Shown: positions 37,180-48,103, counted from the first letter of the stretch. The stretch: DNA of 64,000 nucleotides from Trissonchulus latispiculum (GCA_030248195.1 JASAND010006583.1:15001-79000), one strand, 5' to 3'. Notes: generated by a model from the letters alone, not told the origin. Program-made: numbers and translations.

Positions 37180-38720
37180 CTCCTTATTGCGTTTTCTCCG
37201 AGCTGCTCTGACTGTACTTACTAGGTGCGAGCTCAGCTGATAAAATTTTATGTCGGTATGACTTTCTCCAACATAGTCGAAATTGCTATACATTTGCTGG
37301 AAGCTGTACTCTCCAAGTAAATCGGTACTTATATTGGCACTATTGCGTTACCGGATTTACATCAATTAGTGTTAAACGAAACCCAACGTAGCCTTGCAAA
37401 AACATTCAACAATGGTGCAAGAAAAACTACCAAGACAAACCAACAAACCATTTGCGCAAATTGAGATCAACCAGCAGTAGGCGTAACAGGAGAGAGGTCA
37501 ACCTGACGAACAACAGAGCAAAAAACAGAAGCCAACAATCAGCAGGATACCTCCTTCCTTTCATCTATCATGATCATTAATTGGTCTAGATTCCTCCTAC
37601 GACGCTCCTTACTTGCTCCGTGTTTGCTCCTTCATTGCTACTTTCATGCTCGTAGACTGCTTCATTGCTCCTTTCATGCTAGATCTATTTGTGGATGGCC
37701 ATTGCTAGACAACTGCTTCTAGAATATTTTTGCACAGCGTACTCCAAGTCTGCACAGTCTGCTCCAAATCGACTCTTACGGGCTTGCAGCTACTCTTAAA
37801 CTGTTTTAAAGTTGCACACATCCGTCCCGTTTCAACATTGTCCTAGCTTATTCCACGTTATTCTGACTTCTCTGTTAATACCTGCCTTGAGAGTGCCTCT
37901 TCCTTCCCAATTCCCGATTTGATTCAACCAAACGTTTGAGACTGTTCTAAGCATCAGGTACCTAAGACAACCACCCACGTGGAGCTCCATGAGTAACGCT
38001 TCTTGCCTAATGGGTCTATCAACTTGATTTAATGTAGAATCAACTTGAAACTGCTCTGAACTTCTACTACCTAGATTTGATAGTGTACTTAGCTTCTCCC
38101 CCCTTAGACTTTTCTTCATCAGCTCTTTATCAGAGTAGCTCTTCATCATCACACACACACGCACACACACGCACGCTCACACACAGACCGATGTAAACCA
38201 TCAAAACCGAGAAACCGAAAGGACGGACACTGTACTTGTATTATTGATGTAGATGAATCTGTGTTGCTTCAGTCTGTTAACATGTTTTCTAAGGTTGCTC
38301 CTGCATGATGTAGTTTACTCTGAACTACTCCCTATGTGCTCTGAAATTGCTCCTGTCCTGCTACTTTGCACAACTTTATCTCTATCAACCAATGTTACAG
38401 ATATGTATTGTTTCCTTTTCTACGTCAGTCCGTTATCATGCGTTCATTGCTGCTGCACGGCTCAGCTTGCTTTAAACGTGCTCCTTACGAACTCCTAAAT
38501 TGCTCCGTATGTGCTCATTGCGCTACAAATGTACTCAGAGTGTCCATCTGCGTGCTCTTCAGTTGCTCATGTGTGCTCCTTGTTCTCCATATGTACTCTG
38601 AGATTGCTCCTGTCTGCCCCTCGATACTGAAAGTGTGCTCCTTTCCTGCTCCGAGATTGCTCCGTATGTGCTCCGTTATTACTCTGTGTGCTCCTTGTCA
38701 TTGTGTGTCACTCCTAAATG
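37180..38720. repeat. TGCTCC-rich tandem array in element A
   Basis: Degenerate units of about 11-20 bp built on (T/C)TGCTCC(T/G) run here, and the inverse GGAGCA runs at 39660-40560, so A has an inverted pair of arrays around its centre. An AC microsatellite lies at 38148-38185. The segment 37011-37170 is an inverted copy of 47234-47370 in B. Confidence 0.6.
37832..38170 (-). pseudogene. Uncharacterised ORF in element A, decayed counterpart in B
   Basis: A 112-residue frame (contains EQFQVDSTLNQVDRPIRQEA) has a homologous DNA segment in B at about 44015-44170 and again at 46125-46290, where the frame is broken by stops. Its function is unknown. Polar, basic-rich composition and the AC microsatellite at its start weaken the case for a real protein. 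Confidence 0.3.
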
Positions 38721-38898
38721 TTCCAAATTGGAATTAACACATCTAATTTCATATAAAGGATTGGTGTCATCGTGATAGTATGCGAGTAGCTGATATAAAA
38801 CGAAGTAGGACAATGCACTGTTGTGACTAATATTGCGGTGGAGAGCGTTCAACTTGAAGCGCCATATAAGAAACATTCATGAAGCAACGACTGAAGAC

Positions 38899-39284
38899 AT
38901 GGAATTAGAGAGAAATAGTGATCAGGAAAGTACTGGCTCAAGCACCAGTAATCAAGAATTAACTGGATCATTCTGACAAGATCTTGTTGCGAAAGCTGAG
39001 GAAAAGTTAGCATCACGAGCTCGCAGATTACTTACTGAGTACCAACAAGATGGTCTCACTATTGACCAAGCAAAGCAAATTAGATCGGAACTGAACAAGA
39101 ATTTGTACGATGACCTCATTGTAGTGATTTCATGAAAGATCCATTGATTGAACGAATTGTGAGCAAGCAGGCAGAATACGAAAAACGACTTTCCACTACC
39201 CAAGCTCTAATACGTGTCATAGAGAAGAACGCAGCCATCGATACGCACGTATTGCCAGAGAATTCAGAGCCATTGCAACCGTGA
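38899..39284 (+). pseudogene. Frameshifted acidic/coiled ORF of element A
   Basis: ATG 38899 opens MELERNSDQESTGSSTSNQE. After one in-frame stop at about 38976 the frame continues as LVAKAEEKLASRARRLLTEY and SELNKNLYDDLIVV. A frameshift near 39115 leads to DFMKDPLIERIVSKQAEYEK and ends at TGA 39282-39284. The Glu/Lys/Leu-rich, helix-forming pattern looks like a genuine former protein, perhaps a virion or replication accessory. No family is recognised and there is no counterpart in B. Confidence 0.5.
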
Positions 39285-39298
39285 CATCTTAATGCCAG

Positions 39299-39409
39299 AT
39301 GTTCGCCACAAATGGAACGAAACTGGACCTCCTCAAACCTCTTCGGAGGTTCTGCTTGAAACCGGTTAGGTGGCGAATGGCAGTTTACTTCCGACTGCAT
39401 GGTTATAGG
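39299..39409 (+). CDS. Small basic ORF containing a UUCG-hairpin motif (element A)
   Basis: ATG 39299 encodes MFATNGTKLDLLKPLRRFCL and continues to VYFRLHGYR, then TAA. The DNA contains AACCTCTTCGGAGGTT (39335-39350). In B, 50686-50775 is similar in DNA and in this frame (IKPLRRFRLKP…LYFR) but lacks an ATG there. Either a short basic peptide or an RNA hairpin could explain the conservation. Confidence 0.35.
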
Positions 39410-39659
39410 TAATAATTCTTAGAGCAAGTATCTTTCGGTTTTGGGGGCTTTTATCGGTGTGTGTCTTGTGCGTCTGTGTTGTTTGTGTGTGTGAGTGTGA
39501 GTGTGTGTATTCCTTGTTTTTTCGTCGTCGGTTTGTTGTTTGGCTGGTATATGTTCATGTGTCAGGTTGTGGTGCGGTGGTGTGCTCTCTCTTGCAGCAT
39601 TCGGTTTAGGCCAGATTCAAACGCAATTGTATAGCAGTGGCCATCCACAAACATATCTA

Positions 39660-40560
39660 GTCATGAGCAAGCAAGGAGCAACGAAGGAGCATGCTGAAAC
39701 AAGTAAGGAGCAGTCAAGTAGAAGTCTAGCAGCAAGTAAGAGCAGTCAAGGAGCATTATAGGAGTAAGCAAGGAACAGTTTAGGAGCATGCTAGGAGGTG
39801 TCGGAGCAAGTAATGAGCAGCTAATCCCACCTTCAGATGTCGAGGTGTTGTTGGTTGGCTTGCAAGGAAGGAAGCGAACAGTCTAAGGAGCAGCATAGAA
39901 GCAACCGAGGAGCAGCCTAGCAGCAAGCAAGGAGCACGTAATGAGCAGGCAAGGAGCAGGTAAGAAGCAGTCATAGAGAAGATAAGGAACAGCTTCAGAA
40001 GGTGAATTATCAAACATCAGCAGCTCATCATGTTTGTTCGCGTGTTTCCATTGTTGGTGTTTGTCCCTATAGCGATTGGTTTTCCGTTGTGGGTATTGCC
40101 CTTGGTTTGGTTATTGTTACAAGTGTTTGTTAGTTTATAGGGTTGGAGCAAACTGGGAGCAAGGTAGGAAAACGCAGCCTCGGAGCACCCAAAGACTAGC
40201 TGGAGTGGGCCTGGAGTTTGAAGAGCGGTAAAGTAAGAGCATGATGAAGAAACTAGAGACGGCAATACTCAAATTCGTAACAGGTTAGGAGTAGCCCCAA
40301 GCAGAGCAAACGATGAGCAAAACTGGGAAGAAAGTAGGAGCATTGAAGAAGCAGTTGTCTAGTAATGAGCGTAATGCGCAGGAATTGGAACAAATAGGCT
40401 CACAATTAAAGCAATCTGAGAATATGTACGGCTCAGAGCAGATCAAGTTAGACATACGCAATATGTGTTTTGAGCAATATACGAGAAGGCTAGGAGCAAT
40501 CGTGAACCCCAGTGGAGCAGCCTAGGAGCAACCACGAGTCGTGTCGGAGCTGGGCAAGAG
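39660..40560. repeat. GGAGCA-rich tandem array (inverted partner of 37180-38720)
   Basis: Degenerate (A)AGGAGCA(A/G)(T/C) units. Reading frames through the array (for example 39780-40013 minus) are by-products of the repeat. Confidence 0.6.
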
Positions 40561-41791
40561 TAACTACAGAGTTTGTCGTATCAGTCGTAGGTGCAAACCT
40601 GTTAGCTCAAATGTGATGCGGAAATTGGACATTTCATTGCAGGAATGATCGAATCAAAGACTTGATTAAACATCATCGGCTGCTCCAATTCAGATTTGGA
40701 CCAGTCTCGCAGCAATCAAACAATGCGCAATGCAATCTGCCAGCCAGTTTAGTGACTTCTGCACATTAAAGAACATCAACAGAAAACAAACAAAAGGCCG
40801 GCCAGACAGAAGACCCAGAAGACCAACATCCCCGACAGGTGACAAAACAATAAGCGAATCACAGAGACCAAAACTTGTGAAATCGAAAAGTCAATATTTG
40901 GCTAGAATTGAATTAGCTGGCAGTTCATGTTCATGTTCAATTCATGAAACTGCAGTAGTTAAACGTAATGGAATTACGCAGCCTTTGGCTTCTCTTTCTC
41001 GAATTGGCTGATTGATTCTGACTACTAAATCCCTTCTGCTAGACACGCACAAGCTAAAATTTGCTTTAAACTCGGAAAACCGTCGTAATTTTTTGGCAGA
41101 TGCGTTAACCCCGCAGGGGTCCAAACGTATGTAGCAGTTGGGTTCAAATATCAAATAGCTTTATTCTTGCTTGTGTTTTACAAATTAATCTGTTTTGTAA
41201 AATACCGCTTTAATATCTGTTAGATATTGAGTTGTGTGTTGAGCTGCGACATTTCTGTAATAGATTCCCAAATCATCCTATCTATTTCACTAATTCAAAC
41301 TTAGCAGTCTTCAAACTCATCCAACTTTGACAAACTTGGCCATTTTCATTCTGTGAGATCTAATAAAAACTTACATACAAACAACATTTGCTTCTGACAA
41401 TGGGCATTAGGCTATAGTTCTGATCATGTATACAGCGACGCACAGCGACGCATGGCACGACATGGAAAATCCGATGGTCAAGGTTGATTGTTAAGCTTGC
41501 CCGAGCACATGCAAGGAGCACACATACAATCCTGGAGTACATATACACAACATGCATCATTGAAAGTAGAGGGGAACGAATGTCATTTTCCAATTCTACG
41601 ACCCTGAAAACCCCCTATATAAAGTTTTTCTGAGGAATACGGACAATTTTCAATTTTAAGCTTGGGTCAGCTAAGGTTCTGGTTGAAGGTCACATAGAGC
41701 GCAGAGGTTAGCCAAGATGGAAACACTAATAGCAGTTTCGAATTCTACGACCCTGATAACCCTCTACATAAAGTTTTTCCAGAGGAAATAG

Positions 41792-41797
41792 TCAATT
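41792..41797. repeat. Target-site duplication TCAATT, left of element B
   Basis: Identical 6-mer at 52285-52290. A 6-bp target duplication is the Polinton/Maverick integrase signature. Confidence 0.9.
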
Positions 41798-42456
41798 AGT
41801 AGTAATAGGTCCGCACCAGACGTATTGCTTGGGGGGGGGGTGGTGTAAGCGGCGAAAGCGGCGAAGCGGCGAAAGCGGCCTGGGGGTGGTGGTGGTGTGA
41901 GCGGCGAAAGCGGCGAAGCGGCCTGGTGGGGGTGGTGGTGTAAGCGGCGAAAGCGGCGAAGCGGCGCTGGCGGAGGAGGAGGCTCAGCTTCAGGGAGACC
42001 GGAACCATGGCTGACCCAAGCTTAAATTTGAAAATTCTCTATTTTAAGTGGGAAAAATTTGTGTATAGGGTTTTCAGGCATGTAGAATTCAAATATGAGC
42101 TTTGTTTTCCTCTACAACCTAAGCTCCGCGCTGCAAGTGACCCATGACCGGAACCATGGCTGACCCAAGCTTAAATTTGAAATTCTCTATTTTAAGTGGG
42201 AAAAATTTGTGAATAGGGTTTTCAGGCATGTAGAATTCAAATACGAGCTTAGTTTTCCTCTACAACCTAAGCTCCACGCTGCAAGTGACCCATGATTTTT
42301 TCTCTGCAATCTGAGCTACGCTCTGTACGTGGCTAACAATTTGTGATGAAAGTGCAATTGTTTTTTGTTTGAGGTTAGTTGTTAGTATTTTATGAAAAGA
42401 GAATTTAAAATTCTCTAGCCAGTGTAACTGGCGGAAAAATTTTATTTCAAGCAATA
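41798..42456 (+). repeat. Left terminal inverted repeat of B, outer part
   Basis: Mirrors about 51585-52284. It contains the GGCGAAAGCGGCGAAGCGGC array, two GGAACCATGGCTGACCCAAG units (42000-42300) and the block CAGTGTAACTGGCGGAAAAA. The homology to the right end stops at about 42456 and resumes at 43229. Confidence 0.85.
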
Positions 42457-42508
42457 TACAGCAGGGTTTACAAGTGACTACAAGGTAAGTTAGATATACA
42501 GCATAAAG

Positions 42509-43012
42509 TTAATGGTTGCAGTCATAATGATTCCATGGAACAATGAGCCATTCGGGTACTGTCCATCGCTTGCAGGGATGATTTCCCAACCATTCCGTGA
42601 ATTCCACAGTTCGAGCATCACAGTCCATGGGCCCCAGAACAAATACAACGTCCAACCGTGCGGCATCCATAGACTGAAACGTTTTATGACTTTGTTGCTG
42701 AAGCATCTTTAGGCGGGAATAAATCTTCCAAGTAACACCTCTCTGCAATGGCTGATCAGGTTCCGGCAAAATCATCATAAGGTCGCTCTGTCCAGATTTT
42801 CGAAGCGCTTCTCTAAGTAGAATAGAGGCATTGGCTCCGTAGCGATTAAGAGTCGTTAACAGTTCGTAATTTCTGTCGTGTTCAGGCGTGCAAAGCCTGA
42901 GCTTATCTGCTACGTTTGTGGTAAATAGTCCCACTTCCACCAGGTAATCCAATATCGGTTCCGCTTTCATGTCATTGCAAAATAGCACCAAGTTATCGTA
43001 AACAAGATCCAT
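42509..43012 (-). CDS. CARD (death-fold) domain protein in the left terminal repeat of B
   Basis: The frame extends to ATG 43048, but ATG 43012 (MDLVYDNLVLF) gives the better domain start and a 167-residue product. From that start, residues 1-82 follow the caspase-recruitment-domain pattern: ILDYLVEVGLFT near residue 19, then DKLRLCTPEHDRNYELLTTL, then NRYGANASILLREALRKSGQ and DLMMIL. CARDs make homotypic contacts in apoptosome and inflammasome signalling, so a transposon-borne one may modulate cell death or innate sensing. The C-terminal half (WKIYSRLKMLQQQ, FVLGPMDCDARTVE, VPEWLIVPW) is not recognised. The ORF is intact. It lies in a 772-bp block absent from the matching right repeat. A 70-bp duplication (about 43004-43130) sits just upstream. 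Confidence 0.7.
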   Translation of the reverse strand: MDLVYDNLVLFCNDMKAEPILDYLVEVGLFTTNVADKLRLCTPEHDRNYELLTTLNRYGANASILLREALRKSGQSDLMMILPEPDQPLQRGVTWKIYSRLKMLQQQSHKTFQSMDAARLDVVFVLGPMDCDARTVEFTEWLGNHPCKRWTVPEWLIVPWNHYDCNH

Positions 43013-43228
43013 AATAGCTACAATAAAATGACAGGTGTATAATAGCATCTAGTAGAAGAAAAAGCATCGCTAACAAGAGCCATAATAGCTACAATAAAAT
43101 GACAAGTGTATAATAGCATCAAGTAGAAGAAAACGCAACACACTACATCATTTGAAATAACGAACAACACACTGCAAAACTAACATTGAGGCACCCTGCT
43201 GTGATTGCACCTGTCCATATTAAAAATT

Positions 43229-43690
43229 TAACGCTTGGGTTCCCTGCTGTGTTTGCACCTGCCTCAAAATTTCAAACGGTTTTTGCGACTTTAACGATCA
43301 TTTGGCTCTAGCAGTGACAATACAATGGAAGGAGAAACCAATGTTCAGGTAATAGTTTTACAGAGGTTTTTGAGCTTAGAGGTTGAGGTAAGAGGTTGTG
43401 AGATTAGTGGTTTAGAGATAAGAGGATTTGAGGTTTAGAGATAAGCGGATTAGTGGTTTAGAGATAAGAGGATTAGAGGTTTAAGAGGATTAGTGGTTTA
43501 GAGATAAGAGGATTAGAGGTTTAGAGATAAACGGATTAGAGGTTTCGAGATAAGAGGATTTGAGGCTTAGAGATAAGCGGATTTGAGGTTTAGAGATAAA
43601 AGGATTAGTGGTTTAGAGATAAGAGGTTTTGAGATAAGCGGATTTGAGGTAAGAGTTTTAGATGTTGCCTCTCTTTACTCGCTCTGAGGT
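43229..43690 (+). repeat. Left terminal repeat of B, inner part, with 20-bp minisatellite
   Basis: Mirrors about 51130-51573. It holds the promoter and first exon of the zinc-finger gene and a minisatellite of GGTTTAGAGATAAGAGGATT units (43400-43660). The same units appear inverted at 51160-51410. Confidence 0.85.
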
Positions 43691-44029
43691 ACTCCGACAT
43701 TCTCCGGCACCGTTTTATTTTAGAGCAACTGCAACATATGTGGAATGACATTCGGCCGGAAAGATGCATTGGTGCGGCACATGGACACCAAGCATTTCAA
43801 AAAGGTAATTCGATGTGGCTGCAATACAGATAGTACCACATTTTGATTGAGTGCAGGTATGTCTTGCCTTTAGTCGGGTTCTTATTTCATGTGTCGACTT
43901 CTTTTGTTTCAGGTCAGGATTCATTGTGGTCATTGCTCCAAGATGGTTCTGCGAACAGATACCTACCAGCGCCACTTTAGAGAGCAACACGAGCAATTGG
44001 AGCTTCAGGCTAGTGCAGTTTCGAGTTGA
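43325..44029 (+). CDS. Spliced C2H2 zinc-finger protein, left copy (element B)
   Basis: Three exons keep frame: 43325-43348 (MEGETNVQ), 43724-43804 and 43913-44029, all with GT-AG borders. Exon 2 encodes a C2H2 finger (CNICGMTFGRKDALVRHMDT with KH following). Exon 3 encodes a second one (CGHCSKMVLRTDTYQRHFRE with QH) and stops at TGA 44027-44029. The product is about 73 residues. Exon 1 and most of intron 1 lie in the terminal repeat and recur, inverted, at the right end, so both copies share promoter and start. Likely a small nuclear DNA-binding regulator; target unknown. Confidence is high for the fingers, moderate for exact splicing. Confidence 0.75.
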
Positions 44030-44520
44030 ATCAAGTGGAGAAAATTCACTAGGCAGGATGAGTTACTCTGTGTCGCTTACTCTCTTAGGTAGATGATGCT
44101 AAGTGTTGGGTTGAATGAAGTTGGGAGTAAGGAAGGAAGAGGCACTCTCAATTCAGATAAAGCCTAACTGGAATGGCCAGGATAGGAATAAACAAGGAAA
44201 AGGTTGAAGAGGGACGGATCTGCATAACTTCAAAACGGTGTAGGAGTAGCTCCTAGCTCATAAGAGTTGAGAGCAAATCAGGAGAAAATATGGGGTAAGC
44301 TAGGAGCAGACAACAAATAGTCTGGAAACAGTGAAGAGTCAGAATGGAACAATATCGTTGCAAACAACATCGTTGCAGCCTAAGAGCATGTATGGAGCAG
44401 ACCCGGAGTAGAAAGTGAGAAGCCTCAGACGGTGAATATTTAAAACATCAAAATCGCAGTCTTCACAATCTCAAGAACCATACGCGTCAAACCTGAAAAC
44501 TTCAAACACTCAAGTATAAA
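44017..44520. repeat. Unit of internal duplication in B, copy 1 (5' part)
   Basis: Matches 46122-46620 in the same orientation (CAGTTT(C/A)(G/A)AGTTGA…, CTTAGGTAG(A/G)(T/C)GATGC, GGAAG(A)AGGCACTC). It precedes the GGAGCA array in both copies, so a block of about 1.1-2 kb was duplicated in tandem inside B and then diverged. Confidence 0.6.
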
Positions 44521-44524
44521 CATG

Positions 44525-45660
44525 GCAGGACCAACTAGGGGCAGTCAAGGAGCAAGTAAGGAGCAGCCAAGAAGCATCTAGGAGCAAGCGAGGAGCATTC
44601 AAGGAGCAGTCAAGGAGCAAGTAAGGAGCAGCCAAGGAGCATCTAGGAGCAAGCGAGAAGCATTCAAGGAGCAGTCAAGGAGCAAGTAAGGAGTAGGCTG
44701 AAACAAATAAGGAGCAGGTAAGGAGCAGTCAAGGAGCAAGTAAGCAGCAGCCAAGGAGCATCTAGGAGCAAGCGAGGAGCATTCAAGGAGCAGTCAAGGA
44801 GCAAGTAAGGAGTAGGCTGAAACAAGTAAGGAGCAGGTAAGGAGTAACTCTGGACAGCGCCAGATGTTTGACTGTTCACAGTTGTCTTCTGTTGGCGTCC
44901 CTGTTGCTTGTAGCTTGCTCTGAGATTACTCTCTATTATGGAGCAGGTAGCAACCTAGGAGTGCCGGAGCAGGCGAAAACGATACCCCAATCCTTGGAAG
45001 ACTCAGCCTCATACCCTCTAACCACAAATCTCCATTCCTCCAACCTCAAATCATGAATTCTGTTACCTCAAACCCCAAAACCTGAGACCAAAACACAGTC
45101 GAAAACCCAGCACCTCAAACCGCACAACCGAAACACATCAAACTCTAACTCAGCCAGGAATCCTCAATGTGTAATCTTGGAGTCTGTCCAGAGCATTCTA
45201 TGAGCAAGTCGGGAACAGGCTAACAACAAGTTGGGAGAATGCTAAGAGAAAGCAATAGCAGAATAGGAGCAAGTTAAGAGCGAGGTAGGAGCATGCTAGG
45301 AGCTACCAAGAGTAGGAGCACGTGAGGAGCCGTCTAGAAGCAAGAGATGATCGTGGTAGGAGCAAGTAAGGATTAGGGTAGATGCAAGGAATAATTAACT
45401 CGGGCTCAAAGCCTAGCTTCGGTAATCTTCTGTTTGTCCTCGGTTTTTCGTTGTTGTTTGTTGGATTGGTTTTTGTTGGCTTCTACTGATTACTGATTTT
45501 TGTTGTCCTGAAGCTTGAATCCTGAAGCACACGGGAGATTAAAAGCAATATAGAAGAATATAGGAGTAACTCAGAGCCGGTAAGAGCAATCTCGGAGCCA
45601 GCAAGTGCTCTCGGAGTAGCTCCCAGCAAGCAAGAGTAATCCTGGAGCGAGTCAGGAGCA
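44525..45660. repeat. GGAGCA tandem array 1 of element B
   Basis: Units of AAGGAGCA(A/G)(T/G)(T/A)(C/A)A, about 11 bp with higher-order groups of about 120 bp (44540-44840). Minus-strand Leu/Ala/Cys-rich frames (for example 44664-44879) are repeat translations, not genes. The segment 44840-45150 matches 46825-47200. Confidence 0.75.
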
Positions 45661-46121
45661 CAGCCAGGAGTACTCTATGAGGCCATGGAGCTCATACGGA
45701 GCAATCAAAATACGTATGGAGCACGCCCAGAGTAGCAATAAACGGAGAAGCAGACTAGAAAACAACAGATCCCTTACCTGATTGATAAGTTGTGAGAGAT
45801 GGCAGGACAGAAGCAATTTCAGAGCACATAAAGAGTAGTTCGGAGTAACCTACAGAAGTAACCTTTGAAAGCATGTTAACAGACTGAAGCAATATACATT
45901 CATGCATATGCACAAGTTCAGTGTCAGTGTAATTACCTTTCGGGTTTGGTTGTTGTCAGCGTTGGGTGTGTGTTGTGTGTTGTGTGTGTGTGTTGTGTGA
46001 GTGTTGTGCGCGTTCTTTGTTGTGTTCGTTCTTAGGTGGTTTCTTGCTGGTGTTTGTTCCGGTGTCAGTTTGTTGTGCGGTCAGTTGATTTGCTCTGTTG
46101 TTTTCAATAGGCTTACTGCAG

Positions 46122-47230
46122 TTTCAAGTTGAGTCAAAGATGGATCAAGTTGAGAGAACTCATTAGGCAGGAAGAGTTACTCATAGTGATCTACGTGGGT
46201 TACTTTCTTAGGTAGGCGATGCAAAGAACAGTCTGTAATGTTGGGTTGAATTGGAAACACTCAGTCTAGGAAGAAAGAGGCACTCCCAGCACAGGAAGGA
46301 GTAGTCAGAGTAAACTAGGGAAAGGTGATACGGGACTGAACGTCGTAACCCAAAACGGTTTAAGAGTAGCTCGTAAGAGTTTAAAGATCAGGAGCAAACA
46401 TGTGGTAAGCTAGGAGCAGGCCATATATACTCTGGAAGCAGTGAAGAGTCAGTAAGGAACAACTACGCGAAGAGCACCTATGGAGCAGACATAGAGAAGA
46501 TAAGGAACAGTCTCAGAAGACGAATGTTTCAGTACCTCAATCTTCATAACCCCAAGAACCTTATGCGTCACGCGTGAAAGCCTCAATCACTCAAGCACTA
46601 GCCTGCAACATGCCAAGCGTGAGCAATTGAACGCAAACTAGGAGCAAGCAAGGAGCATTCAAGGAGCAGTCAAGGAGCAAATAAGGAGCAAGTAAGGAGC
46701 AAATAAGGAGCAAGTAAGGAGCAGTCAAGGAGCAGCTAAGGTGCAGTCTAAAAGCAAGTTTGGAACTATTGCAAGCAGCAATTGTGGACCGCATAAGGGG
46801 CAAGTGATGAGCACGTTGAAACAAGTAAGAAGCAAGCGTGGAGCTATTCTGGGCAGGACCAGATGTTGGGGTGTTCTTCGTTTGGTTGTGTTCACTGTTG
46901 CTCGTAGCTTCCGCTGAGCTTGTTCCCTATCATGGAGCAGGCCAAGAGCATATAGCTACCTGGGAGTGCAGGAGCAGGCGAAAACGACACCTCATCCCTC
47001 AGAACCCCCAAACCCCTAACCACAAATCGCTAGCTTCAAATCCATGTTGCCTCTAACCTCAACACCAGACCCAAACCTCACAATTACAAACCCGAAGACC
47101 TAAAACATCACAACCGGAACCCCTTTAACTCTAACTCCGCTAGGAATGTAAAATCCTGGAACCAGTCAAGTCAGGATTATGCTATGAGAAAGTCAGGAGC
47201 ATGGAAGAGCAGACTAGGAGCGAATCAAAC
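46122..47230. repeat. Internal duplication copy 2 with GGAGCA array 2
   Basis: Second copy of the 44017-45160 block. The array proper (46635-46740) is shorter. A GT-rich tract lies upstream at 45965-46010. Confidence 0.6.
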
Positions 47231-47357
47231 CAGCTTAAGTCACACTCTGATTCAAACAAGTGAACCAACCAACAAATGCCAACAAATAACAACACCAACA
47301 ACGACAGAACGAGGCCAACGACGAAGACCAGCGAAAACCAAGCTGGAAACAATTTAA

Positions 47358-47693
47358 GAGCAGGTAAAAGCCGGAGTCGTTACAAAACACAAGATTATTG
47401 CAACTGGGGAACCCGATATGAGAGCTGGATTCTATTCCATGTACGTCTACTGTGACATTGTAGCACCTCAAATCGTCGGAAATACAACTGCGCCCATTCT
47501 GAGAGTCGTTCACGTTGAAGGTGAACACGGAGACATTATAGATAAGATATACAACAACCCGCACTACGTTCCAGTACTAAAAAAGGAGTTTGACACAATC
47601 GAAATCAATATAAACGACGATAATGCTAGACACATTGCATTCAATTACGGAAGAGTGTTTGCAAAACTGCACTTTAGAAGACAGCAATTATGA
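47358..47693 (+). CDS. Penton-like minor capsid protein, C-terminal part
   Basis: The open frame starts after a TAA at 47355-47357; the first ATG is 47418. VTKHKIIATGEPDMRAGFYS is followed by MYVYCDIVAPQIVGNTTAPI, then PHYVPVLKKEFDTIEININD and FAKLHFRRQQL. The YCDIV.PQIVGdT…LLRVV and Y.PVLK..FDTIEI…LHFR pattern is typical of the C-terminal half of Polinton/adintovirus penton-type (vertex) proteins. The N-terminal half is missing or replaced by repeat-derived sequence (47234-47370 resembles element A). The ORF's TGA overlaps the next gene's ATG (ATGA). Truncation suggests an incomplete capsid set unless an upstream exon is spliced on. Confidence 0.65.
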   Translation, partial: EQVKAGVVTKHKIIATGEPDMRAGFYSMYVYCDIVAPQIVGNTTAPILRVVHVEGEHGDIIDKIYNNPHYVPVLKKEFDTIEININDDNARHIAFNYGRVFAKLHFRRQQL

Positions 47694-48103
47694 GAACTCC
47701 ATATTATCCCGAAAGCGTGAAAACCTGGGAGCATAGCTTGCTTCAAACAGGTGGGGCATTTTACAAAGGTGTGCCCTATCAGCGTGGTGGTGGATTCGGT
47801 AAAGTACTTGGTGGCATCTTCAGAGCTATATGGCCGACAGTCCGAAAAATTGGCGCTGAAGTAGGCAAAGAAGCACTGCGGACAGGCTCAGAGGTTGCGA
47901 GAGACTACTTGAATAGAGGAGAAGACATTGGAACGTCGTTTAAACGACACTCAAAACAAGCCGTTGGCCGAGTCTTGGAAACCACGGGTAAGGACTTACA
48001 GGAAGGAAGAGGCCTCGGATCAAGAAAGCGCACCAATAACATAAAAACAATAGGCAGAAGCAAAGCTAAGCGTCGAAAAAGAGACATTTTAGACTATGAC
48101 TAA
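47690..48103 (+). CDS. Adenovirus pVI/pX-like minor virion protein
   Basis: 137 residues, strongly basic. Gly-rich patches (LLQTGGAFYKG and YQRGGGFGKVLGG, about residues 17-42) resemble the sites cut by adenain-type proteases. An amphipathic stretch follows (IFRAIWPTVRKIGAEVGKEA, about 43-62), and the tail is Lys/Arg-rich (GRSKAKRRKRD). The combination and its place between penton and major capsid genes match the minor core/membrane-active proteins of Polintons and adintoviruses. It overlaps the penton ORF by 4 bp and the capsid ORF by 8 bp. The ORF is intact. Whether it acts like pVI (membrane lysis) or pX (DNA condensation) cannot be told. Confidence 0.7.
   Translation: MRTPYYPESVKTWEHSLLQTGGAFYKGVPYQRGGGFGKVLGGIFRAIWPTVRKIGAEVGKEALRTGSEVARDYLNRGEDIGTSFKRHSKQAVGRVLETTGKDLQEGRGLGSRKRTNNIKTIGRSKAKRRKRDILDYD

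Noticed and set aside
44664..44879. Leu/Ala/Cys-rich minus frames across GGAGCA arrays
   Set aside because: They repeat with the array period and carry no independent signal; the same is true for 46591-46824 and 39780-40013.
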